Source of the DNA: JBGAWK01 sp044227665
GTDB lineage: Bacteria; Bacteroidota; Bacteroidia; Chitinophagales; JADIYW01
Assembly (NCBI GenBank): GCA_044227665.1
Contig: JBGAWK010000100.1
Coordinates: 1 to 5,003, forward strand
DNA length: 5,003 bases
Reading direction: 5' to 3'
Made by a program: the position numbers and the translations under genes. Positions within the stretch are counted from its first letter, which is position 1, and every line of letters starts with the position of its first letter. This document shows positions 1 to 5,003 of this stretch, piece after piece. Below the pieces are notes generated by a model. That model was not told the origin of the DNA. It did no database searches and was given only the letters and a program-made list of their open reading frames with translations.

Positions 1-1305
1 CTTTATATCCAAATCATAATTGCGGTCAATAATGTTTTGTATCGGCACTTTCCAACATATTTCGCTTTCTTCTCTTTTCTTCCACCATTTTTTAAGTGGT
101 TCAAATTCTTCTATACGAATTGGTTTTGTTTTATTGTATGCTTTTGCACCTTCTGGCAAACGGTGTTCGTAATACCAAATATCTTTGGTGGCTTTGCCTT
201 TTTCAAAGAAAATTAAATTGGTGTTTACCGTGGCATACGGAGCAAAAACAGATTGGGGCAATCGCACAATGGTATGCACATTACAATCTTTCAATAATTT
301 TTGTCGCACCCTTGCTTTTACACCTTCACCTGTTAAACTGCCATCGGGCAAAACAATTCCTGCTCGTCCTCCATCTTTCAGCATTTGTATAAACAAAATC
401 AAAAACAGGTCTGCACTTTCCTTGGTGCGGTAATTCAACGGAAAATTAGTTTCCATACCATCGCCTACCACACCGCCAAAGGGTGGATTGGCAACAATAA
501 TATCTACACGGTCTTTTTGTTTTATGCTTGTTAGTTCACGGCTTAGTGCATCACCATTTTCAATTTGCGGAATTTCTATATCGTGGGTAATTAGGTTTAC
601 CACACTCAACATAAACGGCAAGGGTTTTAACTCTGTGCCTGTAATGGTTTCTTGTAAGGTATTGCGGTCGACAATATTCTTTACTTGCTTGTGCAAATGT
701 TCAATGGCACAAACCAAAAAACCTGCTGTGCCACAAGCAGGGTCGGCAATTTTTTCACCCAACTTGGGATTTACCATATCTATAATAAACTGCGTTACTG
801 CTCTTGGTGTATAAAATTCGCCTGTGTCTTTTTTGGTGGCAAGTCCTTGTAAAATATCTTCGTAAATTGCATTAAAAATATGATGCTCTTTACTGCTGTT
901 AAAATCAATTTCGTTGAGTTTATTAATGGCTTGGCGGAACGTAGTTCCGTTTTTCATATAATTATTCGTACCGTCAAAAATTTGACGAATGATAACCCCC
1001 AAACGATTGTCTGCCGAAACGGCAAGATTTTTTAATTGCGGAAACAGTTTGTTGTTTACAAAATTGATGAGTTCATCGCCTGTAATACCTTCGTCATTGG
1101 CTGCCCAATTACGCCATTGCAATTCACTTGGAATGGGTGATTTGTATTTGCTGTTCAAGATTTCTTTTTCTTGGTCTTTATCATCAAAGAGTTTTAAGAA
1201 AATCATCCAGCCCAATTGTTCTATGCGTTGTGCATCGCCACTCAAGCCCGGGTCTTTTCTAAAAATATCTCTTATTGATTTTATTACGCCTCCTATGTTG
1301 CTCAT
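1..1305 (-). CDS. hsdM: Type I restriction-modification system DNA methyltransferase subunit HsdM (3' end beyond window)
   Basis: This is the N6-adenine methyltransferase subunit. With HsdS it methylates adenine in the bipartite target, using S-adenosylmethionine; with HsdR it forms the restriction complex. The frame is open for 435 codons from the ATG at 1305 to the left edge with no stop, so the C-terminus is missing; family members are usually about 480-530 aa. Residues 1-130 look like the HsdM N-terminal helical domain (starting MSNIGGVIKSIRDIF). The catalytic domain follows, with GEFYTPR at 162-168, the SAM-binding motif DPACGTAGF at 188-196 and the catalytic NPPF at 273-276. The key residues are all present, so it looks functional. 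No Shine-Dalgarno sequence is evident before the start, as is usual in Bacteroidota. It lies downstream of hsdR on the same strand, but 674 bases of transposase and repeat DNA separate them. hsdS is expected past the left edge. Confidence 0.96.
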   Translation of the reverse strand, partial: MSNIGGVIKSIRDIFRKDPGLSGDAQRIEQLGWMIFLKLFDDKDQEKEILNSKYKSPIPSELQWRNWAANDEGITGDELINFVNNKLFPQLKNLAVSADNRLGVIIRQIFDGTNNYMKNGTTFRQAINKLNEIDFNSSKEHHIFNAIYEDILQGLATKKDTGEFYTPRAVTQFIIDMVNPKLGEKIADPACGTAGFLVCAIEHLHKQVKNIVDRNTLQETITGTELKPLPFMLSVVNLITHDIEIPQIENGDALSRELTSIKQKDRVDIIVANPPFGGVVGDGMETNFPLNYRTKESADLFLILFIQMLKDGGRAGIVLPDGSLTGEGVKARVRQKLLKDCNVHTIVRLPQSVFAPYATVNTNLIFFEKGKATKDIWYYEHRLPEGAKAYNKTKPIRIEEFEPLKKWWKKREESEICWKVPIQNIIDRNYDLDIK

Positions 1306-1322
1306 ATTGCTTTTTATTATTC

Positions 1323-1389
1323 ATTTGGCTAAAGCCAATTTTGATTTTCTTTTTTAATAGGAATGGGTTTTAACCCATTCCTATTCATT
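1323..1389. repeat. REP-like unit A: two palindromes upstream of hsdM
   Basis: The unit holds two hairpins. The first, TTGGCTAAAGCCAA at 1325-1338, has a 6-bp stem around AA. The second, at 1356-1385, has a perfect 14-bp stem (arm AATAGGAATGGGTT) around a central TT. The 19 bases at 1323-1341 and the 13 bases ATTCCTATTCATT at 1377-1389 recur in unit B on the other side of the transposase. On the minus strand the long stem is followed by an A-run, not a T-run, so it is not a standard terminator for the operon. The unit ends about 18 bases before the hsdM start codon and would lie in the hsdM leader of any read-through transcript. Confidence 0.85.
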
Positions 1390-1390
1390 T

Positions 1391-1422
1391 TTAATTGCCT
1401 CCTGCTTTAGCTGGAGGATTAA
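1391..1422. repeat. Hairpin with GCTTTAGC core
   Basis: This is an imperfect inverted repeat. The arms CCTCC (1398-1402) and GGAGG (1413-1417) pair, a T-T mismatch follows, then GC pairs with GC around a TTTA loop. The stem extends outward through TTAAT (1391-1395) with ATTAA (1418-1422) if TG at 1396-1397 is bulged. The core GCTTTAGC is inverted relative to the core in units A and B. It lies between the transposase 3' end and unit A. Confidence 0.75.
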
Positions 1423-1439
1423 TAAATTCAATTACATTA

Positions 1440-1453
1440 TTGGCTTTAGCCAA
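1440..1453. repeat. Palindrome TTGGCTTTAGCCAA overlapping the transposase stop codon
   Basis: This is the exact reverse complement of the 14-base palindrome found at 1325-1338 and 1904-1917. The transposase stop codon TAA (1448-1446 on the minus strand) lies inside it, so the last sense codons and the stop are supplied by the repeat. Confidence 0.85.
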
Positions 1454-1889
1454 AATCTTTGTGTTTCTCAAATCCATATTTGATGATAAATTCATCATAT
1501 TCTTCCTGAAATGTTTTTTTTCGGTGATGTTCTTCTTGATTTTTTATATACTCTCTTACTTTATCAATCATAGATTCTGAAACAGAAACAGCAAAATATT
1601 CATCTTGCCATTCAAATTTTTCATTAGTCAATTTATTTTTATTTATCCAAAAAGAAGATTCTCCTTTAATTAATTGCATTATCTTTTGTATTGTTTGGTC
1701 CACACCAAGTGAAATCAGGCAATGACAGTGATCTGAATAGCCATTAATAAAATCAATAAAGATGCCTTTTTCTTTTGCATTTTCTCTAATGTGATTCCAA
1801 ACTTTTAAACGCAATTCTTTGGAGTCCAAAAAAGGATACCTGTTTTTGGTGCTCCAAACAAAATGGATATACACTTTTACAAATGGCAT
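1446..1889 (-). CDS. Small HUH tyrosine transposase, IS200-like / REP-associated (RAYT) family
   Basis: The 147-residue protein belongs to the Y1 transposase superfamily (Pfam Y1_Tnp type). These single-domain nucleases cut single-stranded DNA at hairpins and form a 5'-phosphotyrosine link. The N-terminus MPFVKVYIHFVWSTKNRYPF is typical of the family. The metal-binding HUH motif is H54-C55-H56 within SDHCHCLISL, and the nucleophile is probably Y114 in VREYIKNQEEHH. FEWQDEYFAVSVSES at 92-106 is a further family hallmark. Length is close to the family norm, with no internal stop, so it appears intact. The C-terminus ends FEKHKDFG, with the stop inside a flanking palindrome. There is no accessory TnpB gene. 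It lies on the same strand as the hsd genes, so it could be co-transcribed with them. Recognition is from motifs; the choice between RAYT and IS200 rests on the flanking repeats. Confidence 0.93.
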   Translation of the reverse strand: MPFVKVYIHFVWSTKNRYPFLDSKELRLKVWNHIRENAKEKGIFIDFINGYSDHCHCLISLGVDQTIQKIMQLIKGESSFWINKNKLTNEKFEWQDEYFAVSVSESMIDKVREYIKNQEEHHRKKTFQEEYDEFIIKYGFEKHKDFG

Positions 1890-1901
1890 ATTGATAAGAT
1901 T

Positions 1902-1966
1902 ATTTGGCTAAAGCCAATTTATTGATTTCATTTAGGGAATAGGCTAAAGCCGTATTCCTATTCATT
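1902..1966. repeat. REP-like unit B: two palindromes between the transposase start and hsdR stop
   Basis: The first palindrome, TTGGCTAAAGCCAA at 1904-1917, is identical to that of unit A, and the 19 bases at 1902-1920 match 1323-1341. TTGATTT at 1922-1928 matches 1341-1347. The second palindrome, 1936-1958, pairs GGAATA with TATTCC (one bulged G) around GGCT-AA-AGCC. It ends with ATTCCTATTCATT at 1954-1966, the same end as unit A. Thus the outer arms of the second hairpin are alike in A and B, while its inner core differs. The unit ends 13 bases before the hsdR stop codon. Confidence 0.85.
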
Positions 1967-1979
1967 CTGATAATTTCCA

Positions 1980-4379
1980 TTATGCAATACTTTTATACAA
2001 TTCGTTTTCTAATTCTTTTATGGCTTTCTCATATTCCTCACGGCTGCCGAATGCTTTAATGATTTCGGTTACTGAACCAAATTCATTGATTGGCGGAACA
2101 GTTAGAATTTGAATGTTCTCTATGTTTTCAATGCCTTGGTCAGCATATTTCTCTAATAGTGCTTCCATTACTTTTCGTGCTTGGTAGCCATACTTGGTAA
2201 AGTAGTTGCGTTTCTTTACGTTGTTTGCTCGCTCTTTTCTGGTCAATGGGGGTTGGTCGTATGCCACGTGACAGATTAAATCAAACAAATCCACCTGCTT
2301 GTCTACTGCTTCGTACAATGCCTCTACCATTACGCCTTGCTCCATCAATTCGGCAATTATGGCCTCTTTTCGGTCTGAATTTTTCCATTTGTTCAAAAAG
2401 TCGTCTAATGAAGTAAATTGCTCTTTGATGATTTCTTTGGTGTGGTCTTTCAAACTGGTGGTTATAGGTCTGCCATGTTGGTCGAAAAGCAATTCACGGC
2501 TTATTAAAACCGACACATCTACTCCATTTACATATTGCTTTTGTCTTGGTGGTGGTGGCGTTTCATCATCTTCGCCCGAAGTTGGTGGCGTTCTAATTTC
2601 GGGAATTTCAATTTCTATTTCTTCGCCTGTTTCTGTATCAATAATTGGTTCGGTTATTTCCTCTTCTTCGTCAACAATATCACCCAAATCTGTTTCTTCC
2701 GTTACTGGTTTAATTCGTATTGGTTCGCCATCAAATGCAGGGTCAGCGAAGTTGTCTGTTGCATTTCTAAAATCTAAAATGGTAAAATATAGTTTTCCAT
2801 ATTCTTCATTAATTCTTGTACCTCGTCCAATAATTTGTTTGAACTTGGTCATTGAATTAATGTTGGCATCTAATACAATCACTTTGCAAGTTTGAGCATC
2901 TACACCAGTTGTCATTAATTCAGAAGTAGTGGCTATAACTGGATATCTTTCTTCGGGGTTTATAAAGTTGTCCAACTCACGTTTGCCTTCGTCATTATCG
3001 CCTGTAATCTGCATTATGTATTTGTAATTCTCTGCAACCAAATCAGGATTGTGTTTTGCTAATGCGGTTCGCATTCTTTCAGCGTGGTCAATGTCCACGC
3101 AAAACACAATTGTTTTAGCAAAGCGGTCGTAACCTTTCAAAAACTCGGTTACTTTTTTTGCTATGGTATCGGTTCGTTCTTCAATAACCAATTTGCGGTC
3201 AAAATCTCTGCGGTTGTATATTCTATCTTCAATTTCGTTTCCGTCTTTGTCGGTTTTGCCTTGCTCTGGTCGCCAACCTTCGGCATCCACATTTAAGGCA
3301 ACTCTAATCACACGATAAGGAGCAAGGAAACCATCATCAATGCCTTGTCGCAAAGAATAAGTATAAACAGGGTCGCCAAAATACTCGGAGTTGCTTGCTT
3401 CGGTTGTTTCTTTTGGAGTAGCTGTTAAACCAATATGCGTAGCATGTTGGAAGTAGGTTAAAATCTCTCTCCAATTACTGTCGTCTTTAGCACTTCCACG
3501 GTGGCACTCATCAATAATTATGAGGTCAAAAAAGTCTTTTGAAAATTGTTTGTACACATTAGCATTTTCGTCTGTGCCTGATAAGCCTTGATATAAGGCT
3601 AAATAAATTTCAAAACTCTTATCAATTTGTCTGTGTTTTACCACAGTCATTTTATCTTTAAAATGTTTAAAATCGTTTCTCCGAGTTTGGTCTATTAATG
3701 CGTTACGGTCTGCTAAAAACAGAATACGTTTTTTTGCTCCGCTTTTCCAAAGTCGGTGTATGATTTGAAATGCCGTATAGGTTTTTCCTGTGCCTGTTGC
3801 CATTACAAGCAGAATTCTGTTTTGTCCGTTGGCAATAGCTTCAACCGTTCTGTTTACTGCAATTTGTTGGTAGTATCTTGGTTTACGATTTGTACCATCA
3901 AAGAAATATTCTTGTGAAGCAATTTTTTCAGCATCGGGAGTTTCAATGCCTTTGTATTTTTTGTATTTCTCCCAAAGTTGTTCGGGAGTAGGGAAGTTGT
4001 TTAAATCTAATTCTGTTTCAATGTTTCCGTCATTTGCTGTTCGGTCGTGAAATAAAAAGCCGTCTCCATTACTACTGAAAACACAAGGAATGTCCAAGAT
4101 TTGTGCATAGTCAAGTCCTTGTTGTATTCCAGCTCTTACAGAATGATTGTTGTCTTTGGCTTCTATAATGGCAATTGGAATATTGGGTTTGTAGTAAAGA
4201 ATATAATCAGCTCTCTTTCTGTTTCCTCTTGCTGTAAATTTCCCACGAACATATATTTTGCCGTCAGTAAAAGATACTTCTTCCAATATTTGCAATTGCA
4301 TATCCCAACCTGCCTTTTCCAATGCAGGAGTAATAAACTTGGTGCAAATATCTCTTTCTGATAAACTCTTTTTACTCAT
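1980..4379 (-). CDS. hsdR: Type I restriction endonuclease subunit R, EcoEI/EcoAI-like (HsdR)
   Basis: This is the ATP-dependent translocase and nuclease subunit of a type I restriction enzyme; with HsdM and HsdS it cuts unmodified DNA away from the target. The 799 residues fit type IB R subunits. The N-terminal PD-(D/E)xK nuclease has D58, E73 and K75 (IIEAKD), plus Q87 and Y91 in QGLDY. The superfamily 2 helicase has Walker A ATGTGKT at 194-200, motif II DECH at 290-293, motif III LTATP at 318-322, motif V within 484-498 (TGVDAQ) and motif VI QIIGRGTR at 515-522. An acidic, proline-rich linker (about 560-612) leads to the C-terminal domain (about 615-799, EcoEI_R_C type) that should dock on the methyltransferase. 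All catalytic residues are present. The start at 4379 (MSKKSLSERD) suits the family; no strong Shine-Dalgarno site precedes it. hsdM follows after the transposase interval. Confidence 0.97.
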   Translation of the reverse strand: MSKKSLSERDICTKFITPALEKAGWDMQLQILEEVSFTDGKIYVRGKFTARGNRKRADYILYYKPNIPIAIIEAKDNNHSVRAGIQQGLDYAQILDIPCVFSSNGDGFLFHDRTANDGNIETELDLNNFPTPEQLWEKYKKYKGIETPDAEKIASQEYFFDGTNRKPRYYQQIAVNRTVEAIANGQNRILLVMATGTGKTYTAFQIIHRLWKSGAKKRILFLADRNALIDQTRRNDFKHFKDKMTVVKHRQIDKSFEIYLALYQGLSGTDENANVYKQFSKDFFDLIIIDECHRGSAKDDSNWREILTYFQHATHIGLTATPKETTEASNSEYFGDPVYTYSLRQGIDDGFLAPYRVIRVALNVDAEGWRPEQGKTDKDGNEIEDRIYNRRDFDRKLVIEERTDTIAKKVTEFLKGYDRFAKTIVFCVDIDHAERMRTALAKHNPDLVAENYKYIMQITGDNDEGKRELDNFINPEERYPVIATTSELMTTGVDAQTCKVIVLDANINSMTKFKQIIGRGTRINEEYGKLYFTILDFRNATDNFADPAFDGEPIRIKPVTEETDLGDIVDEEEEITEPIIDTETGEEIEIEIPEIRTPPTSGEDDETPPPPRQKQYVNGVDVSVLISRELLFDQHGRPITTSLKDHTKEIIKEQFTSLDDFLNKWKNSDRKEAIIAELMEQGVMVEALYEAVDKQVDLFDLICHVAYDQPPLTRKERANNVKKRNYFTKYGYQARKVMEALLEKYADQGIENIENIQILTVPPINEFGSVTEIIKAFGSREEYEKAIKELENELYKSIA

Positions 4380-4425
4380 TAGTTAATTGTCAAATTCATT
4401 GTTGCAAAATACGAATTAATGTTGG

Positions 4426-4518
4426 TGCGTTGGCTAAAAAACGGCTCTTTTGGTTTTGCTAAGGGTTGGCTTTTGTGTCGGGCAAAACCAAATGTGCCAA
4501 ATATGCGGTTGGCTAAAA
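4426..4518. repeat. Direct repeat pair TGCG(G)TTGGCTAAAA
   Basis: TGCGTTGGCTAAAA at 4426-4439 recurs as TGCGGTTGGCTAAAA at 4504-4518, with one extra G. The two copies are 78 bases apart and flank the 11-bp inverted repeat at 4449-4492. A further GCGTTGGC lies at about 4564-4571. The role is unknown. Confidence 0.7.
4449..4492. repeat. 11-bp perfect inverted repeat in the hsdR upstream region
   Basis: TTTGGTTTTGC (4449-4459) pairs perfectly with GCAAAACCAAA (4482-4492) around a 22-base loop. Neither strand shows a T-run directly after the stem, so a standard intrinsic terminator is unlikely. Its position 70-113 bases before the hsdR start allows a role in leader RNA structure or as a protein site, but nothing shows this directly. 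Confidence 0.75.
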
Positions 4519-4633
4519 TTGAATTAAAAAAAATGTGCGGTGGGGAAAATAAAAAATACTGAAGCGTTGGCAATGAGTGTCGGCTTACTCTCTGTCCCGT
4601 TTCAATATGGTCTATATGTTGATCACCTGTCAA

Positions 4634-4763
4634 AATGGTTTGTCTTTGTTTTACTGTTTAAATTTCGGTCGTTGGAACGGTGGGTCTACCATTGGTTATA
4701 ACGTCAGTCTGTGAAAAAACTTCCGTCAGTTTTTTTGTAACAAAAATATACATTTTGTGTAAA
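4634..4763. other. Non-coding stretch between the repeat block and the IS remnant
   Basis: I see no gene here. The stretch has a short direct repeat CGTCAGT (4702-4708 and 4724-4730) and an AT-rich end at 4731-4760. On the plus strand the IS remnant frame stays open through it back to an ATG at 4680, but those residues (MGLPLVITSV...) do not look like the transposase upstream of its C-terminal motif. The break between IS and non-IS DNA therefore probably lies near 4750-4775. Confidence 0.45.
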
Positions 4764-4988
4764 AGTAGTAAGCTAAGGGTAGAGCCAGTACTGGGTACGC
4801 TCATCAATTTTTTGAATATGAGGCGGCTCAATAGCCGAGGTATGGCGAGTGCCAACAAGCACGTTCTGCTCAGCGCAATGTGTTATAACTTCAAAAAATT
4901 GATGAAGTTCGACCGCCCCAAAGTGTCTATTATTGCAAGCGCTCTGCACGAAGTAACGGTAACAGCAGGGGAGCTTTGCATTTTTTAA
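4764..4988 (+). pseudogene. C-terminal remnant of an IS1182-like DDE transposase
   Basis: The translated frame carries VEPVLGTLINFL, then RRLNSRG, ANKHVLLSA and YNFKKLMKF. From recall this is the order seen at the C-terminus of IS1182-family DDE transposases in Bacteroidota (EPV-GTLINF, then RG-x-ANK, then YN-KK-x-KF). The conserved glutamate of the DDE triad is probably E35 of the open frame (codon at 4782-4784). Only about 75 residues remain of a protein normally several hundred long; the catalytic aspartates and N-terminus are missing, so it cannot be active. The stop TAA is at 4986-4988. It faces away from hsdR, on the opposite strand. The exact break is uncertain (about 4750-4775), and the right end of the IS would lie at or past the window edge. 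Confidence 0.72.
4801..4905. repeat. 16-bp perfect inverted repeat inside the IS1182-like remnant
   Basis: TCATCAATTTTTTGAA (4801-4816) is the exact reverse complement of TTCAAAAAATTGATGA (4890-4905), separated by 73 bases. Both arms lie within the transposase-like frame, where they encode parts of LINFL and FKKLMK, so the symmetry may be a by-product of coding constraint. Confidence 0.7.
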
Positions 4989-5003
4989 AACGGGTTTACC
5001 AAA

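Larger units (their letters stand above)
1323..1966 (-). mobile_element. RAYT/IS200-like transposase gene with its flanking palindromic repeats
   Basis: The proposed element is the HUH transposase gene plus hairpin-forming repeats on both sides. It sits between the hsdM start (1305) and the hsdR stop (1980-1982). A palindromic unit at 1323-1389 is matched by a similar unit in the same orientation at 1902-1966, and two further hairpins (1391-1422 and 1440-1453) lie at the transposase 3' end. IS200/IS605-type elements use subterminal hairpins for recognition and make no target-site duplication, so exact ends cannot be read from one sequence. Two flanking REP-like units instead suggest a RAYT/BIME arrangement, in which the protein may act on dispersed palindromes rather than move itself. 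The outer boundaries are an inference from the repeats. Base use differs from the neighbours: 16 G+C in 1561-1620 against 25 in 2161-2220. Confidence 0.65.
4380..4633. other. Intergenic block upstream of hsdR with repeated TTGGC words
   Basis: No recognisable gene is present. The only sizeable minus-strand frame (4379-4633, 84 codons) resembles no family I know. Parts of the block are clearly less AT-rich than the transposase region (28 G+C in 4441-4500). It contains several TTGGC/GCCAA words, a near-identical 14/15-base direct repeat and an 11-bp inverted repeat, listed separately. It must hold the hsdR leader and probably its promoter, but I see no confident Bacteroidota promoter (TAnnTTTG at -7). 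The minus-strand TATTTTGC at 4403-4410 misses that consensus by one base. Confidence 0.6.

Noticed and set aside
989..1357. 122-codon plus-strand open frame opposite the hsdM 5' end
   Set aside because: It is antisense to the conserved hsdM N-terminal domain and has no recognisable protein features.
1356..1385. Long hairpin as an intrinsic terminator between transposase and hsdM
   Set aside because: On the minus strand the stem is followed by A residues rather than a T-run, and a related hairpin occurs on the other side of the transposase, so a repeat origin explains it better.
1323..1966. Regularly spaced palindromes as a CRISPR array
   Set aside because: Spacing is irregular, the repeats are self-complementary in both orientations, a gene lies between them, and there are no cas genes.
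2299..2895. 198-codon plus-strand open frame opposite hsdR
   Set aside because: It is Ser/Ile-rich, resembles no known family, and lies wholly antisense to the well-supported hsdR gene.
4741..4748. Minus-strand TATTTTTG matching the Bacteroidota -7 promoter consensus TAnnTTTG
   Set aside because: No TTG-type -33 box is visible at the right distance, the sequence is in an A/T run, and it lies over 350 bases from hsdR.
4658..4858. 66-codon minus-strand open frame
   Set aside because: Most of it is antisense to the IS1182-like C-terminal motifs, which give a better explanation of the stretch.

Overview
The window reads as accessory chromosomal DNA from a member of the Bacteroidota. The clues are AT-rich sequence, no clear Shine-Dalgarno sites before the starts, an IS200-like/RAYT-type protein of a kind common in that phylum, and intergenic DNA of matching style. 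This assignment is an inference from sequence style and protein recall, not from a search.

Almost everything is read on the minus strand, right to left. A complete type I restriction endonuclease subunit gene (hsdR, 1980-4379) comes first. It is followed by a 674-base gap (1306-1979) filled by a small single-domain HUH tyrosine transposase (1446-1889) and its palindromic repeats. Then comes the DNA methyltransferase subunit gene (hsdM, 1-1305), which runs off the left edge with 435 codons visible. The order R then M, the R-subunit length (799 aa) and its layout fit the type IB (EcoAI/EcoEI-like) group. The specificity gene hsdS is not in the window and would be expected beyond the left edge. 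HsdM plus HsdS would methylate the host target sites; with HsdR added the complex would translocate and cut unmodified DNA.

The most interesting part is the hsdR-hsdM junction. The transposase gene is bracketed by two same-orientation copies of a ~65-base bipartite palindromic unit (1325-1389 and 1904-1966), and two more hairpins lie at the transposase 3' end. Five of the six hairpins share the core GCTTTAGC/GCTAAAGC, and one contains the transposase stop codon. This resembles a REP/BIME-type array with its own RAYT-like transposase, placed neatly between two genes of a restriction operon without breaking either.

Right of hsdR (4380-5003) there is no convincing intact gene. 4421-4570 is a less AT-rich intergenic block with repeated TTGGC words and an 11-bp inverted repeat. 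4634-4763 shows nothing definite. 4764-4988 on the plus strand is the C-terminal fragment of an IS1182-like DDE transposase, a sign of past IS activity at the edge of this restriction island.
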